Shown here in pieces: positions 1-12,200 of a stretch of DNA of 64,000 bases. The stretch's first letter is position 1. The number at the start of each line of letters is the position of its first letter. The translations under genes were made by a program, and so were the position numbers. Origin of the DNA: Melampsora larici-populina 98AG31. Taxonomy: Eukaryota; Basidiomycota; Pucciniomycetes; Pucciniales; Melampsoraceae. The notes below the pieces were generated by a model. The model did not search any database. It had not been told where the DNA came from and worked only from the letters and a program-made list of their open reading frames with translations. The stretch spans positions 261,500 through 325,499 of the forward strand of contig NW_006768827.1 of assembly GCF_000204055.1 (NCBI RefSeq), given 5' to 3'.

Positions 1-85
1 TATTTTCTAAATCACACCATGCTTCAACTTTCCTCACTTTATATTGTTTCATTTCTGTTTCTATCTGATTGCATCTTCCTTCATA

Positions 86-790
86 AAGGACTAGGAAGTG
101 CCTGAGGGTGTTGATGTTCATCAAGATTCAGATATTGAGGTCATAAAGTCACCAGGAGTCTGGCAAGCCCATCTTGGCTGTGTGTCAAAAGTATTGGAAT
201 ACTATGATCCACCCACTCATGTGAAAGGCCAAGTAAGTACCTCTCTTTCTGACATCCAAACTCTTTCTTTCCATTGATCATCTTGTGTGTTATCTGACTA
301 ACATCTACATTTCTTGTTTCTTCCAGACCGGAGAAGATCCCCATTGATATTGGTGTAAAGATTGTCGTGGATTCTTTGTCCGAGGAAAGAGGAGTCATTA
401 CAACCTATAATCACATTGAGACAGATTGAAGGATTTACCGGCATGCCCCAGACAACACTTAGAAATCAGAGAGGGTCATGAACTCCCTTGGAGCTGGAAG
501 CAACAACAAGACAAGATTGTCCAAGTAGCCGGTACCAACTCAAAATGAATGCTTGATGCTTTCTTATCTCAATCTTCTTTCAGTGTTGAGATGCTCAACA
601 TGGTCCTAGTTATTGGTATTCTTTGACATGGCCTACCCTTTTCTAGATTCAATGATCCTCCTTTGTGTGCGGCTTTCAAGTTGTCAAATCGCTCTGCAAC
701 AATGCGAGGTACCATCTGGGCCTCAGAGACCGCCAAGGGCATCTACCAGGACCTTTTGTCCACAGTCATTGATACAATCAGGGTATGTTT
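86..790 (+). pseudogene. hAT-type transposase remnant
   Basis: Decayed transposase of a hAT DNA transposon. The first part (86-230) reads as an acidic leader. After an apparent intron (about 232-326, GTAAGT..CAG) comes a BED-type zinc finger reading YWCKDC...GKRSHYNL.SH, with stop codons inside it. Around 600-780 the conserved hAT segment reads PPLCAAFKLSNRSATMR followed by GTIWASETAKGIYQDL, resembling the RSA..W..T...IY pattern typical of fungal hAT transposases. At least three in-frame stops and no continuous frame show that it is dead. No terminal repeats or target duplications were found, and the element may extend left of the window. The family call comes from motif recognition only. Confidence 0.5.
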
Positions 791-1388
791 TCTAATGTGA
801 GTGTAAAATTGTAATTCACCCCCATGTAAGTTGATTTTTACACTGCTGTGATCTTGCACTCAATATTGAGTATAAATCATGGAGTGTAAAAATATCTTCA
901 CCCATAGAATAAATAACAATAGAAAAACAACATTTTGACTTTCAGCAAAAACTTTTTGTAAGAAAACACGCCTGGCGTGCCAAGTGGCGCCTGGGCGCAA
1001 AAAAACAAAAAAAAACAAAAAGAACATGCCTCAGCGCGCCTACAAAAATATGAGCGCACCCACAACCTGAATCTGAAGGCTGAAGACCAGTAATCATATG
1101 AGAAGCAGGAGTAGGAGGTACACAGCAGCTAACTGACCCCAAATACTGACACCTTGTTGTGGGCTCATGGTGCATTCCAAAACTTAGGGCAAGGCACATT
1201 AACTGTGTGAGAATTCCCTGTTGCAGGCAGGCCCACATAGTCTCAAATGCTTATAAAACCCACCAGATGCACCCCATGTAAGCATATTTTCAAAAAAATG
1301 CTTTCAGGCTATATGCTAAAGTGTCCAAATTAAGCCCCCCACCATGATTGTATCACCAAACTTCATTCCTATAGCAAAGTATGCTTAC

Positions 1389-1546
1389 TTGCGGTACTCA
1401 AAGCTACATATGTACTCGTACATAGGTGCCGTATATAGTTTTTTTGGCGGGGAAAAACCACAAGAAGTATATTCAAAGTATTTTGCCCGCCAAAAAAACT
1501 ATATACAACAACTATGTTGCGTACATAGTTGCTTTGAGAACCGTAA
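1389..1546. mobile_element. Palindromic MITE-like element
   Basis: The sequence is an almost complete inverted repeat. The left arm begins TTGCGGTACTCAAAGC and holds the block GTATATAGTTTTTTTGGCGG. The right arm is its reverse complement and ends GCTTTGAGAACCGTAA. The two arms are each about 60-65 bp and enclose a short centre. Both strands therefore give the same YSFFGG peptide, which has no coding meaning. A non-autonomous foldback or MITE element is the likely explanation. A clear target-site duplication was not seen. Confidence 0.5.
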
Positions 1547-1794
1547 CTCAATGTTACAACTTACAACAAATAGCACAATAATCTTGTCAGTTCTGACTCC
1601 AGGACATTGGCTTCCACAACAGATGGTAGTGTGGAAGCTTCTGCGGGGATGCAGAGAACATAACTACAAGAAAACTGTACAAACATCACGTGACACGCTG
1701 TGGCACAGTCGTGCACAGCACACACTCTACAACAAATGTGTGCCTAGGTAAGTTGTACATATATCAAGCAATGTATGTAAAGTCTGATTAGCTT

Positions 1795-2345
1795 CAGCTC
1801 ATGTTATTTTCGACGGCAGTTGGACCCGGCCTGTCTGGAAAGGTCCACTCGAAGAGATCTATCTGGACGTTTGTGATCAAGCCTCAATAGGCGTCTTGCA
1901 CGCCTTCACCAAATTATTTGCATCTACTTTGATCAAACTTAGTTTGCACTCCTTAGCATTACACACTGGTGAAGATTGGAACGCTGATCCAATTTCACAG
2001 GCACTCTGGAGTGGAGAACTCTCATTTGAATTGCCCAACCTCAAATTCTTCACCTCATCACACTGTCTTCCAGTAGGATTCTTAAGAGCCTTTCAAGCTT
2101 CAAAGAATATATCCAAAATTCACTTATGTGAGACTCCTATGTTGCATGAACTAGACGTGACAACATGGCTCCAGAGTGAAATCTGGCCCAAGCTGACAAA
2201 GTTCATCATCTGGCATTCAACAGCGTTTGAATCCTCGGCTAGCGTACATGGATTGCTACAGTTGGCTACAGGATATGGAATCAAGATGCGCCTCAATGGC
2301 CATCTTAATGAACTTTATGATGGCAGCAAGGTGGGTTCCTATTAA
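1795..2345 (+). CDS. LRR-like / F-box-family protein fragment (partial)
   Basis: An open exon follows a likely splice acceptor (GCTTCAG near 1800) and runs without stops for about 180 codons. It has repeated leucine-rich units such as STLIKLSLHSLALHTGEDWN and LPNLKFFTSSHCLP, and a WPKLTKFIIW strand, in the style of the C-terminal LRR part of fungal F-box proteins. It ends LNELYDGSK before GTGGGTT, which could be a splice donor. No F-box or upstream exon was identified, so this is a fragment or one exon of a larger gene. Its 3' end lies in a scrambled duplication (2300-3000). Function is not established; the LRR resemblance is weak to moderate. Confidence 0.35.
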
Positions 2346-2997
2346 TTCTAGCGGGCACAAGGAACGGGGGTCTGGTTTGGTAAATGTCGAGAATCCTAAT
2401 AAGGACAAGGATTGCGGTGAAAAACATGACAAGAAACATGATGGAACAAAGTCGTGATGTGAGCTTGGTATGAAATCAAGTACTATGGTCGATTAAAATC
2501 TATATCAATATCAAGATTAAGAGGTTAACTGGTTCATATTCTTTGTGATTGAAATATTGTTGTCGGATCTTCCTTGCTTTGTAAAAGACCTTCCTGTAGT
2601 TTAGCCTTTGCTTAATAGAACTTTATGATGGCAGCAAGGTGGGTTCGCACAATCAGCGCTTGGAACAGAAGCTTTTGATTCATACCTCTGACGAGAATCC
2701 TAATAAGGACAAGGATTGCGGTGAAAAACATGACAAGAAACATGATGGAACAAAGTCGTGATGTGAGCTTGGTATGAAATCAAGTACTATGGTCGATTAA
2801 AATCTATATCAATATCAAGATTAAGAGGTTAACTGGTTCATATTCTTTGTGATTGAAATATTGTTGTCGGATCTTCCTTGCTTTGTAAAAGACCTTCCTG
2901 TAGTTTAGCCTTTGCTTAATATTTAACCGGGGCTTATAGCGTGTGATGTGAGCACAATCAGCGCTTGGAACAGAAGCTTTTGAGTCATACCTCTGAT
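2309..2997. repeat. Mosaic local duplication
   Basis: Three blocks recur in a new order. A block of about 222 bp beginning CGAGAATCCTAATAAGGACA occurs near 2389-2611 and again near 2692-2914. A 29-bp block GAACTTTATGATGGCAGCAA... occurs at about 2309 and again at 2613. A block of about 45 bp starting GCACAATCAGCGCTTGGAAC occurs near 2647 and again near 2951. Copies are nearly identical, so the event is recent. It is not a simple tandem repeat. Confidence 0.85.
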
Positions 2998-4890
2998 ACA
3001 ATACATGTCAAGAAGAAATCGTTGAGCAGACATCCTGTGATCACCCACTATCATAAATGGTGACTGTGTTGCTTGACAGCAATTAACACCGCCCGGTCTA
3101 TGTAGGGATAGTATGCTACAGTCATCTAACTTTTCAGTGAGTCTCTATGCACAGCAGATGGCTCAGATGAGCGTCTTCTAGCTATCTTCATCTTTGCATG
3201 CAAGTCTCACTTGCCTCTTTTTCTGGTATCCTACAGGTTCATTCACTAATACTATGTCATAGATGCACCTGCTTCCTTCTGGATTGGGCAAGCTTGCGAC
3301 ACTCATTTCTTTACTCAAGTTGGTTAAGAATCTATTATATGCCACATTACAATTGAGAGAAGGCAGAAATATCAGACACCTTATGATTACTGACTGAATG
3401 GCAAGTTTCCTGACTCTCTCTTCAACTCTAGTTTGCACAATCACCTATCAGCGTGAGACCTACCCTGGTATTTGTTGCAAACTTTATGGATTTGTACTTG
3501 CCGATTTTCTTTGTCACGCTTTCAAGGCCAAACCACTCACCACTTTATTTTGAGCCATTTATTTGATTTGATGCGTTAAAAATGTAGTATATCTTCATGA
3601 AGTCAATACCATATCTTATAAACAACATTCTAATTTGTATGTTTTATCAAGAACAGAAAAGGAATGACCAGGTCAAAAGGTGATCAAAATGCCTGATCAT
3701 AAAGTATAGTTTTGTCGGCTCTGATTTTGAGTGTCTTGACGCCGGATTGCTGACATTGTTTGTAATTATATACTTACATTGTCCTATTATTCGAGACATT
3801 ACTTTTGTTATTAGATTTGCTCTTGCAACCATACTGGTTGACATCTTCAGATTTTGAATTTTTGAAGAGCGCTCACTTTTGTTAGGTGATCAGTATTGAA
3901 TGTGTTGATCAATCGTAAAGCAAAAGAAGTAGAGTTTCCCACTTGAATGACAGCGTAACTGATCCATGAAAAAGAGGCCGAAAGAAAGTTACATGTGACC
4001 AACCTGTGATTCCATGGGATGTTCCCATCAGCTTTCGAACTGGTCATTAGAAAATTAAGATGGAATCGTAACTCATATTTTGTTTCTTGGCATGCATCCT
4101 CCCAAATACAATTCTTAAGTGAGAAACACTATCAAAAAGTAGCTCGTTAAAAGTAATTCCACCACAAGCTTCTTCAGATCCAGAGGCACTATCATATTGA
4201 GAAGCATCACCTTGCACAGTATCCACTAGCATGCATTGCCTGCAACACCGAAAAAGTAGGCGGAAAGGCAATATATTCAGTGAAACGCCTCTTAAGCTGT
4301 TATGACTTGACAGAAAGATAATCATTACCAATTGCGAGACCCTCATCTCAAGGTGTGATTTGCCGGTTTAGTCGCAATTTCATGCCTTTTTCGCGATACG
4401 CAGCAAAGACTTAGGAGACAAAAGCGCTATCAAAACTGGCCCGTATCAACAGCGTAGTTTTCTTCGGATTCACTCAATCCAAATGATTGGCGAGGAATTA
4501 TGACTTGGACCTGATCATATGTTCCACATGATTCGACTTGGCCTGTGATTTTAGCACAACTATCTTGAAACCGCTTGCACCAAACGGAGGAGGGCATTTA
4601 CTTTAGCTTTGTCGATTTCCTCAGATGGCTTCCATTCCGCGGCAACCAATATTAACGAGCATATTGAGAGCCAAGGCCATGTCACTTGGAAATCTCAAAA
4701 ATTACGGGCGTAGTGTTCAAACATACAGACAGAAAGCTTGGTGTCAGCATACAGGACCATCACAAAGGCAAAGGGATGCTACTGAGCGGGAAGAATAAAC
4801 AATCAATGTACACATTCAACATTATCATACCGGGTCAAAATGCTACTAGCATTTCCTGTAAATGTCACGTGTGGATCAGCGTCGAAGCTG
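2998..4890. other. No supported gene
   Basis: Both strands contain only short open frames with frequent stops. Minus-strand pieces between about 3650 and 4350 (for example one reading VQGDASQYDSASGSEEACGG) could be exons or relics of a gene, but no family or consistent splice chain was recognised. Confidence 0.3.
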
Positions 4891-4901
4891 TATGTATAGG
4901 A

Positions 4902-4908
4902 TATAAAT
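4902..4908 (+). promoter_or_regulatory. TATA box of the 5076 gene
   Basis: TATAAAT within GGATATAAATATC, 174 bp upstream of the ATG at 5076. It is followed by a pyrimidine/CA-rich leader with ACCAACCACC repeats. Confidence 0.45.
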
Positions 4909-5075
4909 ATCTTACTTTTCTCTGATCGCCGTTCCTCCTCATCCTGACTCTCTACCACCACGACTTTCAACCACCAAACCAACCACCACACCAACCACCA
5001 CACCAACATACCATTTCATAAAAACATTTACTATTTCCTGAATTCTTCCCACTTCTCTTCCATTTCTCTTTCATC

Positions 5076-5574
5076 ATGAATCTCCCCAAGTTAACTTTTA
5101 AAAAGATCTTCGGTCCTCGTTTTCAAAAAACCCTCTTTGTTTACTTCCCGTTGAACTTCTTCTTTGTTATCTTTTTGATTTGGGTCACTCACAAGATCTC
5201 TCCTCGCAAAGTTCCAGAGTCGTTCCTCCTTAAACTCATCGCTAAAAAGTTGTACATCATTCTTCCTTGGGCTTATTTCTATTCCCATATTCTTTACTCT
5301 CGCCACGACACTCTTCCAAAGGAGCGTTCGACTATTCCTGAGAAAGATATCGAACTCGGTCCAGTAGCTCCTCTTCCGAAACCTCTCGATGCTCCAACCC
5401 CTCTTCCAGCCGAATTTGTTGAAATTGATCTAGGTATGTTATCTTTCCTACATTTCTTCTTTCTCATGATTTTATAAACCAGTCTAACAAACTCTTCATT
5501 TGCTTCTAGGTGAAGGTCCCTCAAACTGCGGTCTTCCTGGTCCTCCTCGACCTTTTTTAACATGTGAAGTTTGA
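5076..5574 (+). CDS. Small membrane protein, unknown family
   Basis: Two-exon gene: exon 1 is 5076-5433 and exon 2 is 5510-5574, joined by an intron with GTATGT..TTCTAG ends; the product is 140 residues. The N-terminus is basic (MNLPKLTFKKIF). A strong hydrophobic segment (about residues 20-40, FVYFPLNFFFVIFLIWV) is followed by a second one (about 58-75, LYIILPWAYFYSHIL). The C-terminal half is Pro-rich (GPVAPLPKPLDAPTPLP) and ends PGPPRPFLTCEV. The start is the first ATG after a TATA box and leader. I do not recognise the family; topology suggests an integral membrane protein with a Pro-rich tail. A decayed copy of the tail lies at 6085-6375. Confidence 0.6.
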
Positions 5575-6084
5575 AAAACTTGACTCGATTTCATCTTGGT
5601 ATGTTATCTCTGCCTTCATTCGTCATCTATTCATCTTTTCTGAGCACAAATTCATTATGTATCTTGTCTAATCATTTTGACTCTCCCCAAATCTCTTGTG
5701 ACTTGGCAGGCGACACGTTCCTTGATTGATTTCCTTATCTCAATGTCTTGTTTGACCATTCCATTCTCTCGTTTGAAATGTGTTCTTGTTGTTATTGTTT
5801 TGCGATGATGAGTAGGAGTTTACTTTTTGAATATTCGTATCGAGTCGTTGCCGATATTTGAATCAATTAGTACTTTAAATACCCTCACTCTGAGCTCCTT
5901 TACTTCTATCTTTCAATCTCATTTGTAATCAAAAGATATATATCAACATCTCCTTTCAAATGCATTGAAGTGACCAAATGAATAGGGATTTCAAAGATAC
6001 CAAAGTACAAGCTTGCTTTCTTCATCATAAGGCTGTTATTGTGAGAATTGCCTTTTACAACCTTTGACATCTTCAGAGAGTTTT

Positions 6085-6375
6085 TGTGTTTCTCTACTGT
6101 CACCGAGAAAGATAACGAGCTTGGTCCAGTAGCTCCTCCTCCGACCCCTCTCGATGCTATACACCCACTCCTCCAAAACAAAATCTAGATGCACGCTTCA
6201 ACCTGAGCTTCTGAAGTCAACCTTGGTATGTAGTTTCTTTTGATTTCAAGCTTGTTTCCTTTTGCTCGGACTCTGATGTTTGCTTTCTCCACACTTGTCA
6301 GCTCGATTTTCATCAAACTACGGTCTTCCTAGTTCTCCTCGACCTCTTCTTACATGCGACCTCTAAAGAATTATT
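6085..6375 (+). pseudogene. Decayed duplicate of the 5076 gene's C-terminal part
   Basis: The segment reads TEKDNELGPVAPPPTPLDA, matching PEKDIELGPVAPLPKPLDA of the upstream gene. After an intron-like stretch it reads NYGLPSSPRPLLTCDL and stops, matching NCGLPGPPRPFLTCEV. The first half is cut by a stop soon after the match and no N-terminal membrane part is present. It is therefore a relic of a local tandem duplication that kept the exon 1 / intron / exon 2 order. Confidence 0.65.
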
Positions 6376-6934
6376 CTTCAAATTATTTATAATGCTATTG
6401 TTCATCTATTAGATTAACTTTGATTTCGATTGGTGTAGAAGTGCAGTTTAGGTTATAAATTCAGAACCATGGATATCTGAACCGTTTGATCTCAATCATC
6501 TCGATAATGCTTATTAGTACCTTTCGCTGTGACTTGAGAAATAGATAAGAGATGTATTTCATTCACAACAAAACATATTGGATGTGTACTCATATTTAAC
6601 AAGAGGCATTGGGATCTCAACCCCGCATATCTTCATTTAGGGTGTCCAGCTATTGCAGGTCATGCTCAGCTTGGCTATACGCTCTGAGCTCTCAGTGAGA
6701 CGCCTTCGCGAAATGTATGTTTTAGATGATGCATTTCATTAGGCTGATCCATACTCCCAGACAACTTGTACATTTTCGAATATTGTATTTTATTCAGTAA
6801 TGATCCTACATCTAATTATGTACAAACGTATTACTGATAAGGATGCTTTAAATCCGTTCAAGCAACTTCGATTTGATTATGATTCCATCCAGTAGATTCG
6901 TACCCAAAGTACAAAGTATCATCTAGACTGCAGA

Positions 6935-7320
6935 AAGACTCTTCAAATTCTTTTTCGTGCCTTCGTAGTACATCCTTTCTTCCTTTGACATTGAAGTTGA
7001 GATTGTAGATAGGAATTAATCATATGTTCAGTCATTTGTGCTTTGGAATTCCAAAATCGAATTCGTGCACTGGAAGGATGGCACAGCACAAAGAACCTGA
7101 ATCTGATTTGAGGACTTGCGTAATTCGATGATCTCCTCTTGTACATGGAATCATCGATACGCCAGATAAATTTTCAAAATCCCTCCTCGTGCCTTCGTCA
7201 CAATCTTTTGTTCCGTTGTCGACGAAGTTGAGAGTTTGGATAAAAACCATAATAGGATCAGTCATCATTGGATTCAAATTCCATAACCGAATTGACGCGT
7301 GTTGCTCAGCAAAAACAAGT
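6935..7320. repeat. Diverged tandem repeat, about 230-bp unit
   Basis: Two similar blocks, about 6935-7110 and 7165-7320, share TTCAAA..C...TCGTGCCTTCGT, GA..TTGA..., ATCATATGTTCAGTCAT versus ATAGGATCAGTCAT, and AATTCCA.AA.CGAATT in the same order. On the minus strand both can be read as related peptides (one contains DFGIPKHK, the other IRLWNLNP), interrupted by stops. It may be a remnant of a repeat-containing gene; no function is assigned. Confidence 0.5.
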
Positions 7321-7751
7321 TTTACGCTGCGAGTTGAGGAAACGCTCCCAACTCTTCGAGCTTCAATCGACATTTGAGATGTTCAGGCGATCGAAAGAAA
7401 TATTGCTGATATCGGTGTTGAAACCGCCTGCTAAATGAGCCAGATGAGAAGAATGAAAGAAAACTTTTGATTGATCGAGAACCAAAGTTCGCCTTTGGGT
7501 ATTTAGCCATAGGTGAGATGTGTAAGGTATGGGTTTAAACAAGTCTTTGCATCAAATCAAACACCCCACCCGAGTCTTTCCTTTCTAGACACACCACACA
7601 CCATCATCCACCAAGTTGACCTCCACTCTCACACTCGCCAACCTCAACATCGCCGAGCCCACAACATCCTCACAATCCGGCTCTCAAGTTAATTCGGTCC
7701 AATTAATAATAGACCTGAAATCAAAGAAACATATTCATCTTCTTGGACAAA

Positions 7752-8240
7752 ATGGCTGCTTCGCGACCTTCAACCAGTGAAAACATTCTATCCGAAAAGG
7801 TGAAGCAAACTGATGAGATACACTTTAAATGCATGAATAATTTCAATTCAACTTACGTATGAAATGATACTCTGTTTGTAGACGGATGTGTGTGTTGCCA
7901 ATGCAATCGTCAAAACCGGTATTGGTTTCGGTGCTGGAGTGGTATTAAGTGCAATTCTATTCCGACGTAAGTTTTAAATCGCAATCCTTGACGAACACAC
8001 GTAATTTAAAAAGATCTGACTTTTCTTTTTGTTTTGATTACATTCAAATCTCTCAAAGGCCGAGCATTTCCAGTATGGCTTGGCATCGGTAGTGGTTTAG
8101 GAGCTTCATATTCCGATTGTCAAAGAACATTCAATCCAGTTCATGTACCTGGTTATCGATTCCCAGATGTTCAAACTCCATCTTCACTCAATATGTCTGA
8201 TACTCCAAAAAATTCTGAGAATGTTAAACGTATACTGTAA
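7752..8240 (+). CDS. MIC10: MICOS complex subunit MIC10
   Basis: Core subunit of the mitochondrial contact site and cristae organising system, which bends the inner membrane at cristae junctions. Three exons (7752-7799, 7882-7966, 8059-8240) give 104 residues. Exon 2 encodes KTGIGFGAGVVLSAILFR, the first hairpin membrane segment with its glycine motif. Exon 3 continues RRAFPVWLGIGSGLGASYSD, the second glycine-rich membrane segment followed by SDC, a strongly conserved MIC10 hallmark. Two positively charged residues (RR) lie in the loop between the segments, as in the family. Introns have GTGAAG..TAG and GTAAGT..AAG ends. The tail (GYRFPDVQTPSSLN...) is longer than in yeast. The start is the first ATG, with AAA-ATGG context. 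The call is firm. Confidence 0.92.
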
Positions 8241-9250
8241 TTTCAAAAAAAAAACCTTTCACATCTTCAGTTTTTCAGTCGAAACAAAAGCGTTACTTAT
8301 TTAACTCTCTTTCTTTAGAAGTCTCTTTTTGGTATGTGATGATGATTGCGGAGCTTGGTTTGAAAATCAACGCTGTATAGAATTAGGTGGAATGGCTCAC
8401 AAAGCTATCATAGCTTGACCTCGTGCTCTCTCACATAACAACATCTTTGGAGTCAAGTGTGAACAAAGGACGTCTTATTAAGGGTCATTGATAACTGCTT
8501 ATTACTCAACATCACTTCACAGCTTGTATTACCGTCCGACGCTATGTCTACACGATCAAACCTTTTCCCTTTTGGGAAGCTTGGTTGAAGGTGATAAAAG
8601 ACATCTGTGAAATGATGCAGCCATGAATGAGTCTGTGAAAGATACAGAAGGATCGAAGTGATGGTCTTACTGGGTGAGTGAGCTGATGACGTAGTGTATC
8701 AGATTGCATTGGCATGATGATATCAAAAAGCCGAGGATTTGTTCTTCTGTTTACCAATTCTCTGTCATCCAGCATGTCCATCAGATTGACTCTCGTCCAG
8801 TCACGTATACAATATCACTTTCCCACAATCCTTCACCACCTCACCTTACCAGAATCTTTCTCGCGATATGTGACCACGATCAGATTTATGTTTCCAACAA
8901 ATTATCGATCAATAATTTTTAAGTGCTTTTGGCTAAAATTGCATATAACACCAAACTTAAGCCTTGAGGTAGCTTGAGGTCGCGGACGCAGCCGCGGAGA
9001 GGGGCTTAGTTAAGCTTGCACCAAACTTAACTAAGTCCCTCTTGAGCACCGAGCCGCTCATTTGCATCAGTATCACATTTGTAGCTATCGAACAACTTCA
9101 TCGACTTGCATTTTTTATCTTATCAAATGAATCTCATCGAATTTGAAAAACAGAACGTCTGTTAACTCGAGGTTGGGATATAATGAGATTCTCATGACGC
9201 GCAAGGCTAAAAAATCGAGTAACAAGAGCTTTCCGACAAGCCAACGACTA
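8241..9250. other. Intergenic; no supported gene
   Basis: Only short frames that overlap on both strands. The notable structure is the hairpin at 8999-9041. Confidence 0.4.
8999..9041. repeat. Inverted repeat / hairpin
   Basis: The arm GAGGGGCTTAGTTAAG (8999-9014) pairs with CTTAACTAAGTCCCTC (9026-9041) with one G:T wobble, giving a 16-bp stem and an 11-nt loop. No gene context explains it; it could be the tip of a foldback element. Confidence 0.5.
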
Positions 9251-12200
9251 CACCCAGGCCGATCGGTCACATCTACGTATTTGATCATGCCTTGGCCACA
9301 CATTCACTACCTTTAAGGGTAAACAAGTTGATTTGTGGTGGAACCCGGACGGCAGATGCTCAGACGACTTGTATATTAGGCTTTCCTGCTGAAATCTGCA
9401 TTCCGCCCTTCTGGTGGCCGCGTATCCGTCAAAGTCTTGTGGTGTTTCATACTTGAGTTGGCAGTAACAAGCACACGCAGTTTTCATGCATCTAAGAACA
9501 GAGAAGAGATATGGAAATTGGCTTGATTGACTTAAAGCTTCGATTTGATGGCCTCAACTTCAAGGCCAATTGGTCCGCTGCGAATATTCCAAGTGTTTCT
9601 TATTTGTGACTTGCCCAATCAAGCACTTCATGGAGATGCTAGTGAGATAAAATGGCTTTCTAATACCATACTCTTTGAAGGAAACTTGGAGGTGTAAACA
9701 TATCGAGACTGAACTTGTCTACTTGAAAGTTTAGCGCATATAGCCACTCGATGTGCATCGAGACAGAGCAAAAAATGTCCAGCTCTCAATTTATATCAGA
9801 GAATAAATCATACGCAACAGTCCTGGGAGGCGTTGATATTTACGTTCGTCTGTTGAAAGATCGAAAAACGACTTTTAGGTCATCTTTGAGAAAAGTCCAA
9901 TCTGATCACTTTAGATTTGTGAACGGTTTGCATGCAACATGCGATTGAATAAATCGGTCCTATATCAACCAAGTATGGAAACTTAGAAAGCTCTTTGTGG
10001 AATACTCGGTAGCCGAATGTCAAGATCTTGGATTGCAAAATTTTGACAATCAAGATCAACATATAGATGACCCATTAGATCTTTGGGATGACTGAATGAG
10101 AAGGTATATAAACGTTGGCACATCCAGTGACTTGATATCAGGGACATACCAAAAAGTCCAGATCACAATTTCTGTCGGGAATGATATGTACCAGAGACTC
10201 TCAAGACTTTTCACCTCGTGTTGTTCTTTCTAAACATCAAAAAATGCCGTGAAAGGTGTCTTTGAAGTTGAAGTAATCGAATCAGATCAATCCAAATTTG
10301 GGAATACTTTAGTTATGGTCTTTGTTTGTAGGAAGATACAATCGGAGATGAGCAAATTTTACAATGTCAAAGGGATCGATTCCAATGAAACTCCTTGCGC
10401 CGTGTTTGATATTCAAGTGTTAAGAATTAAGTAATTCGGATTAATGAGAGTCAACCCACTAATGTATAGATATTATCTGTGATATTTCGAGTAGGAGTGT
10501 ATTGATGTGCTGATGTACTTCCCTCAAGAAGGATGATTCTGGTGCTAAACGATGTAGCGAACAATTCTGGATTGCTTTGGTTTGTTATCTTGAGCATAAC
10601 ACACGTCAACAAATTTACTCAAAGTGTTCTAGGTGATGAAGTGATCAGTACCCGAATTGTGGACCAGCTAAAACCTGAAAGCCACGCTCACCAAGCATTC
10701 GATAGCGAGATATCGAAACTACCTATCCATGATGCTCAACAATCCAAATGGTAAAAATTATGGGTTGAATTTTCAGGATTGTTCAGTCAAATTGTAAGAG
10801 TGATGGACACAGATTTTCTTGTGACAGATTGCTACTGGAACTCGGTGAAGTAGCCATCACAATCATTTTGTACAGCTTCGACTTCATTATTTTGAGTACA
10901 AATGATAAATTAATGTACTTGCATTATTGTTACTGCTGGATGGACATAAGAAATGCGGCAAAGCTGATCCTGATGCTGATCCTCCCAGTCACCATTTAGC
11001 TCGTATCGGTTGTATTTCTTACTCAGAGACCTTTCCACAACTCACCACTTCGATTCCCAACTCCATATTCCGTCCCTTCCGTCTCCCTTCAAAACTTCTC
11101 GTCTACAACCTTTTGATTGATCACTATCACGATGCGGCCTCCTGCCCTCAATCTTAAGAATTGTAGAATCAAGAAAGTTTTCACCAACAATATCAATGAT
11201 GCCGATGCAGTGAGTCCTTGTTTCTTTTCATTCACTTCCTGAACCTCCTTCATCCTTTCATCCTTTCCAGTTTCACTTTCTCACTATTACTCTTTTGCTT
11301 CTCCAGAGCTATGCCTCAGGCAGCGAGCAAAGGTCTTTGGAGTTGGAATTCGGTGGTCTCTCCCCAGCTAGACTGGCGATGTTCAACCTCGAGGACCCTC
11401 TACCATCACCAATTTTGGAGCGCCCCCTGCGCATCAGAAGCCCTATCAGAAATGTTTTCTCTGAAGGATCCTCTGTCCTTCCTATGGTGAGTATTGTAGA
11501 TGTATCCACTTATTGTTTTCAATCTTCTATTCACTTGCTGACTTATCTCTCTCCACTTTGCGTTTCCTCCTCCCTTTCTTCTTGGTACTCCGAATCATTC
11601 AAGACTCCCGACTCCTCTCGTATTGAATCACAAGCTTCTTCTCTCTACTATGGACCACCATTAGTTATGAACCCCGATGGTAGTGTCCAATCACCTCATC
11701 GAAAACCCGACCTAATCATCAAAGGCGGTATCAAGAAAGTTTGCATCACGGAACTTGCTTTAATAGACTTGGTGAGTGTTTCTAAATCGTGTTGATCATT
11801 CTTCTTGATTCCTGGAGCTTATCAGTTTCCACCGTGTTTTCCTACTTTGCATTATAGTACTTCGTCTTGCCCCCATTCGAGCCCCTCAAGAGAGTACTCT
11901 ACACTATTCCTGAGGAGCCTGAGGAAGAAGAAATGGTTGAGTCTAAAGACAAAGGGAAGGCCTTGGCCAACGGTATGTTATTTGTTTGCTTTTTCATTCC
12001 GAAATTTCTTCCAATCAATTTAACAATCAGTAAGACTTTATTCTAAATCTTTTCCGTTTCTATTCACATTTCCTTTACCAGATGATGAAGACTTTGAAAC
12101 AGTTCCGAACTTCATTGTCAAACCACGCTTGAAGCATCGCGGATTCGTGGTGGCTGATGGTCAAGATGTCGGAGAAGCTTTGCGACTTTGGGTAGGAAAT

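Noticed and set aside
806..905. GTGTAAAATTGTAATTCACC and TTTTTACACTG motifs resembling the Mutator-like TIR
   Set aside because: Short and without a matching second end or target duplication; too weak to call an element.
942..1238. 98-codon minus-strand open frame
   Set aside because: Composition follows simple-sequence tracts and no domain or splice partner is seen.
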